A stretch of 64,000 nt of DNA from Clostridium sp. CAG:571 (GCA_000434015.1 HF999514.1:1-64000), one strand, 5' to 3'. Positions 46,965 through 57,952 are shown, counted from the first letter of the stretch. Program-made: numbers and translations. Notes: generated by a model not told the origin, from the sequence alone.

Positions 46965-47890
46965 AAGAATATTTAAAAAAATATTAATATTAACAATATG
47001 TTTAATTGTTTTTAGTTTGAGTTTTGTAAGTGCAGTTGTTAATCCAACACAAGAATTTTATGTTAACGATTATGCAGGACTACTAAGTAAAGAAACTAAA
47101 GACTATATTATAAATGTTAATAAAAGTTTAAATAGCAAAACACGGAGCTCAAATTGTTATAGTTACAATTCCATCACTAGAAGGAGAATCATTAGAAGAA
47201 TATGCAACAGAAACATTTAGAAAATTTGGAATTGGAGATAAAAACAAAAATAATGGACTATTAATATTAATAGCTCTACAAGAAAGAAAATCTAGAATAG
47301 AAGTAGGATATGGATTAGAAGGCGTGTTACCAGATGCTAAAACTGGAAGAATTCAAAATCAATATATGCTACCATATTTAAGGCAAAATAAATGGGATGA
47401 AGGAATAAAAAATGGATTTAACGAATTTGTAAGTATAATTTCAAAAAATTATGATGTAGAGATAGAACAAGAAAAGGCTGAAAAAGTAGAAAAAAGTCCA
47501 ATTTCTGACCCACTTTTGGTATTTTCTTTTAGTGCGTTAGCAGGTTATATAATGGTAATAATTCCTTTTTCATATGAATATTATAAACCCAGAAAACTTT
47601 TAATAATATTAAAAGAGACAATATTAGCTATTATATATGCAATTGCCTTAAGTGTAATAATATATTTCGAAACAAAAAATACATCAGTAATAATTAATGA
47701 TGTTATATGGGGTATAATAGGATATATAATAGGTGGATGTGCACAAGGGATAAGTTATATATTCAAAAAGCGGCGGTGGCGGCTTTTACGGAGGATCCGA
47801 TGGAGATTTCGGAGGAGGTCTTTTCGGAGGAGGTTCTTTTGGAGGAGGCCGGTTCATCAGGAGGAGGCCGGAAGCTCTGGAAGTTTCTAA
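46948..47890 (+). CDS. TPM-domain membrane protein (YgcG-like), four CGG +1 sites
   Basis: 312 residues. Signal peptide (IFKKILILTICLIVFSLSFV), then a TPM domain (NPTQEFYVNDYAGLLS, IVIVTIPSLEGESL, GLLILIALQERKSRIEVGYG), one membrane region near residue 200, and a Gly-rich tail. Sites: CGGA 47143 (residue 66; restores SKTGAQIVIV), CGGC 47771 (275), CGGT 47850 (301) and CGGA 47869 (307). The last three restore a Gly-rich GGGGFYGGS ... SFGGGGSSGGGG ... SF end typical of the family; read in the zero frame they would give Arg-rich nonsense. GTG 46948 has GGGAGG upstream. Paired with lemA, as often seen. Confidence 0.92.
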
Positions 47891-47926
47891 AAAATATAAA
47901 AACAGTGAAGAATTAGGAGTTAATAA

Positions 47927-48616
47927 ATGGAAACAGTAGTTTATTTAATTAGACATTCAGTAAGATTTAATAATAAAGAAATGATTGAAAGTTATAAAAC
48001 AAATCAAAGTGATTTAATGAAATATGAAAAAATAATACTTAGTGTAGTAGGAGAGAAAAGAGCAGAAATTTTAAGTAAAGAACAAGAACTTCAAAATATT
48101 GATATTGTATATACAAGTAATTGTGTAAGAACTTTACAAACAGCTAAATATTTATTAGATAGACAAAATCTAAAAGTAAATATTGATGAGAGATTTGATG
48201 AAAGAAGACCAGGTAAGCCTAACGAAAAAGATGTTTTAAATTGGTATACAAAACAGTATGAAGAAGAAAATTATAAAGCAGAAGATGGAGAGAGTAGAAA
48301 AGAAGTAACCAAAAGAATGACAGAAGCTTTTGAAGAGGTTATAAACAAAAACAAAGGAAAAAGAATTGCTATTTTTTCACATGGATATGCTATAACCTTT
48401 TTACTTTTAAAGTGGTGCAAGTTAGAAAGTGTTCAAGAAAATAGAGTTCTAAAATATAGCTTTAAAGGAAATGTTATATTTAATAAACGTTTAAATTCAC
48501 CAGATGTATTTAAACTAACAATAAACGATAAAAATGAAGTAGTAAATGTAGAAAATATAGAATTTGATGACTTAGAGTTTGATGATTTTAATAAAGGAGA
48601 AACTTGTAAAAAATAA
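47927..48616 (+). CDS. Histidine phosphatase superfamily protein
   Basis: 229 residues. The RHG catalytic motif appears as LIRHSVRF (Gly replaced by Ser). NIDIVYTSNCVRTLQTA and IAIFSHGYAITFLLL supply the second Arg and second His. Broad-specificity phosphatase or mutase-like; the substrate is unknown. It follows the TPM gene by 36 bases and precedes rsm22 by 1 base, so it is probably in the same operon. Confidence 0.82.
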   Translation: METVVYLIRHSVRFNNKEMIESYKTNQSDLMKYEKIILSVVGEKRAEILSKEQELQNIDIVYTSNCVRTLQTAKYLLDRQNLKVNIDERFDERRPGKPNEKDVLNWYTKQYEEENYKAEDGESRKEVTKRMTEAFEEVINKNKGKRIAIFSHGYAITFLLLKWCKLESVQENRVLKYSFKGNVIFNKRLNSPDVFKLTINDKNEVVNVENIEFDDLEFDDFNKGETCKK

Positions 48617-48617
48617 A

Positions 48618-49594
48618 ATGGAATTACCAATAGAGCTAAAGAGTGAGTTAGAATCTAGAATTAATATAAATGAACTAAAAGAACTATCAGAAAATACAAA
48701 AAAGCTTTCTGAAAAATATAGAAAAGATAGTGGAAATAGTAAAAGATTATTAACAACAGATAAAGAAGCTAGTGCATATAGTTTATTTAGAATGCCTGCA
48801 ACATATGGTGCTGTAAGTAAAGCACTAGAATATACATTTAATTTAAAAAATGCTGATGAAATTCATACTTTATTAGATATAGGAGCTGGAACAGGAGCTG
48901 CATCATGGGCAGCAAGTAAATTGCTTAACTTAAACAATATAATTTGTTTAGAAAGAGAAACAGCAATGTTAAACTTAGGAAAAGATTTAGCAAAATATTC
49001 TAATGAAGAATGTTTAAAAAAATCTGAATGGTTAAAAAGAGATTTGGTAGAAGAAAAATTAAAAGAAGAAGCTGATCTTGTAATTGTATCATACGTTTTA
49101 AATGAAATGAAAAAAGAAGAAAGAATTAAAGTATTAGAAAAAATATGGAATGCTACAAAAGATGTTTTGATTATAATAGAACCTGGAACTCCAGTTCGGA
49201 TATAATGTATTAATGGAAATAAGAGAAAAATTAGTAAAAATGGGTGCAAAAATAATTGCACCATGCACGCATGAAGGAAAATGTATGCTAGAGAAAAATG
49301 ATTGGTGCCATTCAATATGTAGAATAGCTAGAACGAAAATTCATAAGAAACTAAAAGATGGAGTGGTACCATATGAGGATGAAAAATTCTCATATATGGC
49401 ATTTTCGAAGAAAGAGTGTAAGATGGCAGAAGCTAGAATATTAAGACATCCAAAAATCGAACCAGGTAAAATAACTTTAGAAGTATGTACAAAAAAAGGT
49501 ATAGATAGAATTATTGTAACAAAGAAAAACAAAGAAAAATTTAAAATTGCAAGAAAATCTAAAATGCGGAGATGAATATACATATAGTGAATAA
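48618..49594 (+). CDS. Rsm22-family methyltransferase, two CGG +1 sites
   Basis: 324 residues. SAM-binding LLDIGAGTGAASWAASKLL, then YVLNEMKKEER and LIIIEPGTPVG. CGG at 49197 (residue 194) ends the zero frame at PVRI; skipping C gives EPGTPVGYNVLMEIREKL. The Cys cluster APCTHEGKCMLEKNDWCHSI follows, typical of Rsm22, which acts on the small ribosomal subunit. CGG at 49567 (residue 317) ends the zero frame at KSKMRR; skipping C gives KSKMGDEYTYSE and a stop at 49594. ATG 48618 is used; its ribosome-binding site is a weak AAAGGAGA 17 bases away. Confidence 0.88.
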
Positions 49595-49632
49595 AAACAC
49601 TATAAATATAAAAAATAAATAGTATTATTAAA

Positions 49633-49686
49633 ACAAGTTTTTATTATAATAGGAATTTATATATTATAATAAAAACTTGCATTTTA
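49633..49686. terminator. Bidirectional terminator after rsm22
   Basis: ACAAGTTTTTATTATAATA and its near-perfect complement, 8-base loop, T-rich. Confidence 0.75.
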
Positions 49687-49833
49687 GAGAAGGCTTTTAA
49701 AAATAGATTCTTTAAAAAAATATAAACACACATTTAAATAAGTAGTATTGTCAAACTCACTTTTTATTATAATATATAGATTCTAAAAGGATTTTAATAA
49801 AAATTTTCTCATATGAAAGGAGAGAAATTGGTT

Positions 49834-51603
49834 ATGAATAGTAAAAATAATTGGGATTTAACACAAATATTTAAAGACGAGAAGGATTTTAATAAAAATA
49901 AAGATGAGTTATATGAAATTTTTGATGAAATACAAAAGTTTCAAGGTTGCCTTTGTAACAGTGCAGAGAGTTTATATAAATGCTATTCTTTGTATGAAAA
50001 GGCAGATGAGATATTTGAAAAATTATATGCGTATGGAATGCTTACATATCATTTGGATATGGCAAATCAAGAATCAATAAAATTATTTAAACAAGTAGAA
50101 AATATTAGTACAGATTTTAGTATTGCAGTATCATATATTACACCTGAAATAATTGCAGCTAATGAGGAGGATGTTAGAAGATATTTAAATAATGAACCAA
50201 ATCTTAGTAAATATAAAAGAGATATAGAAGAAATATTAGATAAGAAAAAACATATTTTGAGCAAACAAGAGGAAAATTTATTATCAAATTACTCTGAAAT
50301 TTTTGCAAATTCAGAAAATACCTATGATATTTTTACAAATGCAGAATTGAAGTATGGAAATATAATTAATGAAGAAGGAAAAGAGGTTGAACTTACAGAT
50401 GCTACATATACGAATTTTTTAAAGAGTAGTGATGTGAATGTAAGAAAGCAAGCTTTTGATTTAATGTATGATAGCTATAAAAAATATATAAATACAATTA
50501 CAGAATTGTATTTATCAAGAGTAAAATGTGTAGCTATCACTAGCAAAATAAGAAATTATTCATCTTCTTTAGAAAAAGCTGTAATACATGATGATGCTAC
50601 TATAAAGGTTTATAATAGCTTAATATCAACAATAGATAATATGTTAGATGTTAATTATGAATTTATGAATTTGAAAAAAAGTTTGTTAAAATTGGATAAA
50701 ATGCATATGTATGATATATATTTTAATCCATTGGAGCAAAAAAAGGAAAAAATTACTTTTGATGATGCAAAAGCAGAGGTTATTAAAGCTTTATCTATAC
50801 TTGGAGATGAATATGTAGGTTTATTAAATGAAGCTTTTGATAACAAATGGATAGATGTATATGCAAAAGATAATAAAAGAGGTGGTGCATATAGTTTAGG
50901 TGTTTATGGTGTTCATCCATTTGTACTTACTAATTTTATAGGAGATAAAAGAGATGTAAGTACGATTGCACATGAACTTGGTCATGCTATACATTCATAC
51001 TATTCAAATAAAGAGCAAAATATAATAGATGCAAATTATACAATAATGATAGCAGAAGTTGCTTCAACTGTTAATGAAATTTTATTAAGTAGTTATCAAA
51101 TAGAAAATGAAAAAGATAAATATAAAAAAGCAAGTTTGATATATGAAATGGTAGAAAATATTAGAGCTACATTATTTAGGCAAGCTATGTTTGCTGAGTT
51201 TGAAAAGATAGTACATGAAAAAATAGAAAGTGGAACAATGCTTTCAGCAGAAGATTTAAATGAAATTTATTTAGATTTAAATAAAAAATATTTTGGAGAA
51301 AATGTAGAAGTTGATGACAAAATAAAATATGAATGGGCAAGAATACCGCATTTTTATAGTTGTTTTTACGTATATAAATATGCAACAGGAATTTCATCTG
51401 CAATTGCGATAGCAAGTAAAATATTAAATAAAGAGCCAGGTTATGTAGAAAAATATAAAGAGATGTTAAAACAAGGAAGAACAAAGAAGTCTGTAGAATT
51501 ATTAAAAATGGTTGATGTGGATTTGGAGAGTAAGAAACCATATGAAGATGCAATTAATTTTTATAAAAAGAATATTGAAGAATTAAAAGAAATATTAAAG
51601 TAA
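49834..51603 (+). CDS. pepF: Oligoendopeptidase F
   Basis: 589 residues, normal for M3B peptidases. The zinc-binding HExxH is TIAHELGHAIHSYYS, with the third ligand Glu in TIMIAEVASTVNE. It cleaves short peptides in the cytoplasm. ATG 49834 follows AAAGGAGAG; the frame opens earlier at 49813, before that site. No CGG. Confidence 0.95.
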   Translation: MNSKNNWDLTQIFKDEKDFNKNKDELYEIFDEIQKFQGCLCNSAESLYKCYSLYEKADEIFEKLYAYGMLTYHLDMANQESIKLFKQVENISTDFSIAVSYITPEIIAANEEDVRRYLNNEPNLSKYKRDIEEILDKKKHILSKQEENLLSNYSEIFANSENTYDIFTNAELKYGNIINEEGKEVELTDATYTNFLKSSDVNVRKQAFDLMYDSYKKYINTITELYLSRVKCVAITSKIRNYSSSLEKAVIHDDATIKVYNSLISTIDNMLDVNYEFMNLKKSLLKLDKMHMYDIYFNPLEQKKEKITFDDAKAEVIKALSILGDEYVGLLNEAFDNKWIDVYAKDNKRGGAYSLGVYGVHPFVLTNFIGDKRDVSTIAHELGHAIHSYYSNKEQNIIDANYTIMIAEVASTVNEILLSSYQIENEKDKYKKASLIYEMVENIRATLFRQAMFAEFEKIVHEKIESGTMLSAEDLNEIYLDLNKKYFGENVEVDDKIKYEWARIPHFYSCFYVYKYATGISSAIAIASKILNKEPGYVEKYKEMLKQGRTKKSVELLKMVDVDLESKKPYEDAINFYKKNIEELKEILK

Positions 51604-51623
51604 GCATTTTGAGGAGATAGAAG

Positions 51624-52436
51624 ATGAAAGAAGTTACATTTCCATTTTTAAATTTGAAGCTAAATGTTAATCCTATAATGTTTAGTGTGTTTGGAATAAA
51701 TATTTATTGGTATGCTTTTTTGATAGTATCTTCAATTGTTATAGGAATAATAATATGTAAAAAAAATAACGGAAGATATGGGATATGTTTTGATGATATT
51801 TTAGAGCTTATGATTATAGTGCTTCCTATTTCTATTATATGTGCAAGGATATATTATGTAATATTTAGTTTGAATATGTATATAAAAAATCCTATATCTA
51901 TATTAAATATAAGAGATGGTGGACTTGCAATATATGGAGGAATAATAGGTGGAGCTATTACCATAATATTATATTGCAAGAAGAAAAAAATATCTGCTTT
52001 AGATATGTTGGATTATGTATCACCATGCTTAGCTCTTGGACAATGTATTGGAAGATGGGGAAATTTTTTTAATGTAGAAGCACATGGAGGTATTACAAAA
52101 TCTATTTTTAGAATGGGAATTATAGAAAAAGAAAATTATATAGAGGTACATCCAACTTTCTTGTATGAATCTATATGTACATTTATGATATTTTTAATAT
52201 TGATAATATTTCAAAAGAAAAGAAAATATAAAGGACAAATTACATATATATATTTGGCGATGTACTCTTTTATAAGAGCTATTATAGAAGGTTTTAGAAC
52301 AGATAGTTTAATGTTTATAGGCTTTAGGATATCACAAATTTTATCTATTATTTTATTTGTAGTATTTACGAGTATATTAATTTTAAAAAATATAAAAATG
52401 AAAAATATAAATAACTTAAATAAAAATGAAGAATAA
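51624..52436 (+). CDS. lgt: Prolipoprotein diacylglyceryl transferase
   Basis: 270 residues with seven membrane segments. Signature GGLAIYGGIIGGAITIILYC, the ALGQCIGRWGNFFNVEAHGG motif with its conserved Arg, and the HPTFLYES segment. It transfers diacylglycerol from phosphatidylglycerol to the Cys of prolipoproteins. RBS GAGGAGA precedes ATG 51624, 20 bases after pepF. Confidence 0.95.
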   Translation: MKEVTFPFLNLKLNVNPIMFSVFGINIYWYAFLIVSSIVIGIIICKKNNGRYGICFDDILELMIIVLPISIICARIYYVIFSLNMYIKNPISILNIRDGGLAIYGGIIGGAITIILYCKKKKISALDMLDYVSPCLALGQCIGRWGNFFNVEAHGGITKSIFRMGIIEKENYIEVHPTFLYESICTFMIFLILIIFQKKRKYKGQITYIYLAMYSFIRAIIEGFRTDSLMFIGFRISQILSIILFVVFTSILILKNIKMKNINNLNKNEE

Positions 52437-52484
52437 TATATAATAAAATTTAAACTTTATAAAAAATAGGAAGTGAAATAAAAT

Positions 52485-53243
52485 ATGATATTTGCAAAAC
52501 CAGGAGAATATAAAGCATGTGGATTATTTACGTATCAACATTTTTCTTTAATAATATGTACAGCAATAGGTATATTTTTAGCTGTGAAGTGTACTAAAAT
52601 TAATGATAAGAATGATATAAGAAAAATAATAATAAAAACAACAATTTTAGTTTGGATATTGGAAATAATAAAGATAATTTTTAATTTTAAAATAGGAAAT
52701 GGTAATAATATTAATACATATGTACCATTGTATTATTGTAGTATATTATTATATGCAGGTATTTTCAGTTCTTTAAAAAATAAATTTATAAAAAGAGTTG
52801 GAGATGTATTTTTAGCAACAGGTGGTATTGTTGCTGGAATTGTTTTTATTATATTTCCAACCACTTCATTATTAACATATCCAATTTTTCATTATATAAC
52901 AATGCAAAGTTTTATTTTTCATGGAGCAATGATATATCTAGGAATAATTATTAATAAATACAAGTATATAGAAATTGAAAAAAAAGATATTCTATATTAT
53001 GCAGGACTAATTTTGGTAATTTGTATAATAGCATATATTATAAATTCTATATTTGATAGTAATCTTATGTTTATATCAAAAGATTTTACAGCAAGTCCTA
53101 TTACAATTTTGTATAAAGCCACAGGAAAAGCATTCCCAATAGTTATGACACTTGGACAAATGACTATTCCATTTTATATAGTATATGGACTAAAGCAGAT
53201 TATAAATAAAAAAAGAAGTGATACGGAATATAGTATAAGTTAA
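52485..53243 (+). CDS. YwaF/TMEM164-like membrane protein
   Basis: 252 residues with about seven membrane segments. YVPLYYCSILLYAGIFSSL and FHYITMQSFIFHGAMIYLG carry the conserved polar residues of the YwaF (TIGR02206/TMEM164) group. Role in bacteria is unknown; TMEM164 acyltransferase activity is known in animals. It follows lgt by 48 bases with a weak AAGTG ribosome-binding site. Confidence 0.8.
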   Translation: MIFAKPGEYKACGLFTYQHFSLIICTAIGIFLAVKCTKINDKNDIRKIIIKTTILVWILEIIKIIFNFKIGNGNNINTYVPLYYCSILLYAGIFSSLKNKFIKRVGDVFLATGGIVAGIVFIIFPTTSLLTYPIFHYITMQSFIFHGAMIYLGIIINKYKYIEIEKKDILYYAGLILVICIIAYIINSIFDSNLMFISKDFTASPITILYKATGKAFPIVMTLGQMTIPFYIVYGLKQIINKKRSDTEYSIS

Positions 53244-53283
53244 TAATTAAACATGTAAAAAAATACACAAGGAAAATGAAATA

Positions 53284-53317
53284 AAAGATCCAAAAAATAA
53301 ATATTTGGATCTTTTTG
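53284..53317. terminator. Terminator after ywaF-like gene
   Basis: AAAGATCCAA, 11-base loop, TTGGATCTTTTT. Confidence 0.85.
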
Positions 53318-53368
53318 TTGATTTATATAAAATAATAAAAAACAAAGATTTATGAAATTAAATTTATT

Positions 53369-54292
53369 TTATTCATGAAGAATGCCTTTTTTATGTAGTA
53401 TATTATTAATATTTAAACAATCTATCCTGTTGACTGTTAAATAAGCATTTGTGTTTATTACTGAAATTCCTTTTTGGGCTAATTGGTTTTTGGTTAATTT
53501 AAGTACTCTACATTCAATACTATGTTGTTTTATATTATTTTTATTACTAAAGACATTTTCAAGCCTGCAATTATCTATAAATAGTGAAATAGAAGTATTT
53601 TTTCCAAAAACACTATATATTTCTGCAATTAAGGTTTCTTTGTTATCTTCTTTTACAAACATTTTATAATAGCCGTCAATCATAAATACAATATGTTCTT
53701 CGATTAAGTCTTTTAAAGTAATATCGCCATTGAAACTTCGTGTATAATATTCATATTCTGAACGAGAAGCTCCCATAGCAAATTCAAAAGGATAAGGACG
53801 ATCATAATTAAAAATAATTGACTCGACTTGTTTTTGGGGGTTTCCATACAAATTGATTAGGTTTTCGTCATAATTAATTAGAGTTAAAAAATCTTCATCA
53901 TCTTTAAATTTTTTATCTAAATATTTATAGCAATCTTTATTGATTTTAACAACTTTTAATAAAAAAGATTTTTTAGCTTTTAAATTGTCACTTGCAAACA
54001 ATAAAGATTTTGCTTCTTTTTTTATAGCTTCTAAAATAATATCTTCATCATCTAAAAAAGAGTCATTTGCAAACATAAGAGCATTAGGAGTATTAGCTAC
54101 AGCTGCAAGCATTATATCTTTATCAATCATATCTGAACTAATATATTTTATAATATTTACATTATGTTTAATAATATCAAGTATAATATCTTTATTATTT
54201 AATATAAAATTTTTTTGATCTTTATTTAAATATTGTAAACAAGTAGTATCTTGCTTTAATTTTTCAATGGAATTAAATATAGTTAAAGACAT
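53369..54292 (-). CDS. DUF4116-repeat protein
   Basis: 307 residues. The N-terminal half holds short helical repeats of the DUF4116 type (DKDIMLAAVANTPNALMFAN, DEDIILEAIKKEAKSLLFAS, KKSFLLKVVKINKDCYKYLD). The C-terminal half is a separate globular domain, unrecognised. ATG 54292 (MSLTIFNSIEK) is preferred to ATG 54304, which lies too close to the AAAGGA site. It is convergent with the ywaF-like gene. Confidence 0.75.
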   Translation of the reverse strand: MSLTIFNSIEKLKQDTTCLQYLNKDQKNFILNNKDIILDIIKHNVNIIKYISSDMIDKDIMLAAVANTPNALMFANDSFLDDEDIILEAIKKEAKSLLFASDNLKAKKSFLLKVVKINKDCYKYLDKKFKDDEDFLTLINYDENLINLYGNPQKQVESIIFNYDRPYPFEFAMGASRSEYEYYTRSFNGDITLKDLIEEHIVFMIDGYYKMFVKEDNKETLIAEIYSVFGKNTSISLFIDNCRLENVFSNKNNIKQHSIECRVLKLTKNQLAQKGISVINTNAYLTVNRIDCLNINNILHKKGILHE

Positions 54293-54470
54293 TAAAATCA
54301 CCATTCCTTTCTAAACTATTTCTTATGAAATATATCATTGGAAAATATTATAGTCAATATTTAAAATTTAAAACAAGAAAAAACTTTTTTTATAAGATAA
54401 ATATGATATTTTCTTTTTTTATTTTATATGATATAAAAAGAAATAGAAAAATAGTAAAGGAGAGAAATAT

Positions 54471-55103
54471 ATGTTAGAAAACATTAATGTTTTATGCCAT
54501 AGTGCAATTAGATTAGAAATAGATAATAAAATAATATATATAGATCCATATAGTTTAACTAGTAACGCAAATGATGCTGATTTAATATTTATAACACATG
54601 ATCATTATGATCATTTTTCTATTGAAGATATAAAAAAAGTAGAAAAATCAAATACTATATTTATAATACCAGAAAGTATGTTGGAAAATGCAATAAAAAG
54701 TGGAATAAAAGAAAATAGAATTATAAAAATTAAACCAAATCAAAATTATAAATACGAAAATTTAAAAATTGAAACAATACCAGCATATAATGTTAATAAA
54801 AAATTTCATCCTAAAGAAAATAACTGGGTTGGATATTTAATTGAATATAACAATGTAGTTTATTATATAGCAGGAGATACAGATATAACTAATGAAAATA
54901 AAAAGGTTAAATGTGATATAGCTTTTGTTCCAATAGGAGGAACATATACAATGAATTATAAAGAGGCGGCAAAGCTTATAAATGAAATAAAACCTAAATT
55001 TGTAGTACCAATTCATTATGGAAAAATAGTTGGAACAAAGCAAGATGCGTTAAACTTTGAAAAGTTATTAAATGAAGATATAAAATGCAAAATTATGATA
55101 TAA
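54471..55103 (+). CDS. Metallo-beta-lactamase-fold hydrolase (YtkL/UPF0173 type)
   Basis: 210 residues. The metal motif THDHYDHFS (HxHxDH) is intact, with Asp in YYIAGDTDIT and His in VVPIHYGKIVG as later ligands. Short cytoplasmic enzymes of this type hydrolyse unknown phospho- or lactone substrates. RBS AAAGGAGAG precedes ATG 54471. Confidence 0.87.
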   Translation: MLENINVLCHSAIRLEIDNKIIYIDPYSLTSNANDADLIFITHDHYDHFSIEDIKKVEKSNTIFIIPESMLENAIKSGIKENRIIKIKPNQNYKYENLKIETIPAYNVNKKFHPKENNWVGYLIEYNNVVYYIAGDTDITNENKKVKCDIAFVPIGGTYTMNYKEAAKLINEIKPKFVVPIHYGKIVGTKQDALNFEKLLNEDIKCKIMI

Positions 55104-55325
55104 AATTATTATATTAAATGTGATAATAATAAGGTAATGCAAAAATTTTATATAAAATTAAAATATAAAAAAGCGAAACTATAAAATTAAAAAGATTGTA
55201 AACAAATGGTAATATTGTAATAATATTGTAATTATATTTTATAGACAAATTATATTGAAAAATAAAAAATTATGTTATAATAAATGCAAATTTACGAAAG
55301 AATAGTAACAAGGAGGAAAACAAAA

Positions 55326-57952
55326 ATGGATAAAAAATATGTATACCTTTTTCAAGAAGGAAATGCAGATATGAGAGAATTACTTGGTGGAAAAGGAGCG
55401 AACCTTGCAGAAATGACAAATCTTGGAATGCCAATTCCACGGAGGTTTTACAATAACAACAGAAAGTTGTAATAAATATTATTCAGATGGAGAGCAAATT
55501 TCAGAGGAAATACAAAATCAAATATATGAGGCTCTTAGTAAATTAGAAAATCAAACAGGAAAAACATTAGGAAGTAAAGAAAATCCACTACTTGTGTCTG
55601 TAAGATCAGGTGCAAGAGCTTCAATGCCAGGAATGATGGATACCATATTAAATTTAGGAATTAATGATGAAGTAGTAGAAAATTTAGCAAAGAAAAACAG
55701 AAGATTTGCATATGATAGCTATAGAAGATTTATTCAAATGTATAGTGATGTTGTAAAAGAGATACCAAAAAGTTTATTTGAAAAAGCAATAGATACCAAA
55801 AAGTATCAAAGAGGTCTTACTTTAGATACAGATATGGATGCAAACGATTTGGAAGATTTAGTAAAAGTATTTAAAGGAATATATAAGGAACAAATTGGAG
55901 AAGATTTTCCACAAGATTCTAGATCACAATTATTAGATTCTGTAAAAGCAGTATTCCGTTCATGGAATAATCCAAGAGCTATAACATATAGAAAATTAAA
56001 TGATATACCAAACTCTTGGGGAACAGCAGTAAATGTTCAAGAAATGGTTTTTGGAAATATGGGAGATGATTGTGGAACAGGTGTTGCGTTCTCACGTAAT
56101 CCAGCAACAGGTGAAAATAAAATATTTGGAGAATTTTTAATGAATGCACAAGGTGAAGATGTTGTTGCAGGAATAAGAACTCCTCAATCAATGGATAAAT
56201 TAAAGGAAGTAAATGAAAAGGCATATAATGATTTTGCAAGATATGCCCACAGATTAGAAGCACATTATAAAGATATGCAAGATATGGAATTTACGATAGA
56301 ACATGGGAAATTATATATTTTACAAACAAGAAATGGAAAGCGTACAGCCAATGCAGCTTTAAAAATAGCAGTAGATTTAGTTAAAGAAGGACAAATAACT
56401 GAAAAAGAAGCAGTATTAAGAATAGAACCAAAACAATTAGAACAATTATTACATCCGAATTTTAATCAAGAGAGCTTAAAATCTGCTAAAATTATTGCAA
56501 AAGGACTTCCAGCATCACCAGGAGCTGCAACAGGTAAAGTTGTGTTTTCAGCAGAAAGAGCGGCAGAACTTGCAGCTTCACGGAGAAAAAGAACTAGTTT
56601 TAGTAAGGTTGGAAACTTCACCAGAAGATATAGAAGGAATGGTGTTATGTAAAGGAATTTTAACTATAAGAGGTGGAATGACATCACATGCAGCAGTTGT
56701 AGCACGTGGAATGGGTACTTGTTGTGTTGCCGGTTGTGGAGAACTTACAATAAATGAAGATGAAAAAGTTTTTTATACTTCTAACGGAAATGCTTTTCAT
56801 GAAGGTGATTATATATCACTAGATGGTTCTACAGGAAATGTATATGGAGAAAAAGTAGAAACAGAAGATGCTTCTTTATCTGGAGATTTTGCAAAACTTA
56901 TGAATTGGGCAGACTCATACAGAAAACTTGGAGTACGTACAAATGCAGATACTGAAAAAGATGCTAAAAAAGCATATGAGTTTGGAGCAGAAGGAATTGG
57001 ACTTTGTAGAACTGAGCATATGTTTTTTGATCAAGATAGAATAGCAGCAATTAGAGAGATGATAGTATCAAAAACACCATCACAAAGAGAAAAAGCACTT
57101 TCAAAACTATTACCTATGCAAAGAGGGGATTTTGAAGGATTATATAGAGCAATGAAAGGACATCCAGTAACAATAAGATTACTAGATCCACCTTTACATG
57201 AATTTTTACCACATGAAGATTCAGAAATAGCAGATCTTGCAAACGATATGGAAATGTCATTTGAAGAATTAAAATCAATAGTAATAGATTTACACGAATT
57301 TAATCCAATGATGGGACATAGAGGTTGTAGATTAGCAGTAACTTATCCTGAAATTGCAGAGATGCAAACAAGAGCAATAATAGAAGCTGCAATAAATGTT
57401 AATAAAGAAGGAATGAATGTAGTTCCTGAAATTATGATACCTTTAATAGGTGACCAAAAAGAATTAAAATATGTTAAAAATATAATAACACAAACAGCAG
57501 ACAATATTATAATAGGATCAGGTACAAGTCTAAAATATCATGTAGGAACAATGATAGAAATACCTAGAGCATGTTTAATTGCAGATAAAATAGCAGAGGA
57601 TGCAGAATTTTTCTCTTTTGGAACAAATGATTTAACACAATTATGTTTTGGATTTAGTCGTGATGATGCAGGAAAATTCTTAAAATCATATTATGATAAA
57701 GGAATATATGAATCTGATCCATTTGCAAAACTTGACCAAGAAGGAGTAGGAAAGTTAGTAGAAATGGCAGTTAAACTTGGAAAAAAGACAAGACCAGATA
57801 TTAAATTAGGTATTTGTGGAGAACACGGAGGAAATCCTCCTACAATAGAATTTTGTCATAAAGTTGGACTAAGTTATGTATCTTGTTCACCATTCAGAGT
57901 ACCAATAGCAAGACTTTCCGCAGCGCAAGCAGCGATAAAAGATGAAAAATAA
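55326..57952 (+). CDS. ppdK: Pyruvate, phosphate dikinase, two CGG +1 sites
   Basis: 874 residues, exactly the PPDK size, when two CGG codons shift +1. Site 1, 55440 (residue 39): the zero frame gives NAMPIPRRFYNNN and stops; skipping C gives MPIPGGFTITTESCNKYY. Site 2, 56581 (residue 419): ELAASRRKRTSF becomes AASGEKELVLVRLETSPEDI. The phospho-His motif GGMTSHAAVVARGMG and the C-terminal PEP-binding domain (FFSFGTNDLTQLCFGFSRDD) follow. It interconverts pyruvate and PEP, central in fermentative anaerobes. RBS AAGGAGG precedes ATG 55326. Confidence 0.95.

Noticed and set aside
47771..47871. Arg-rich zero-frame tail of the TPM protein as a real basic tail
   Set aside because: Removing three C bases gives the Gly/Ser-rich tail typical of the family, with the same stop codon.
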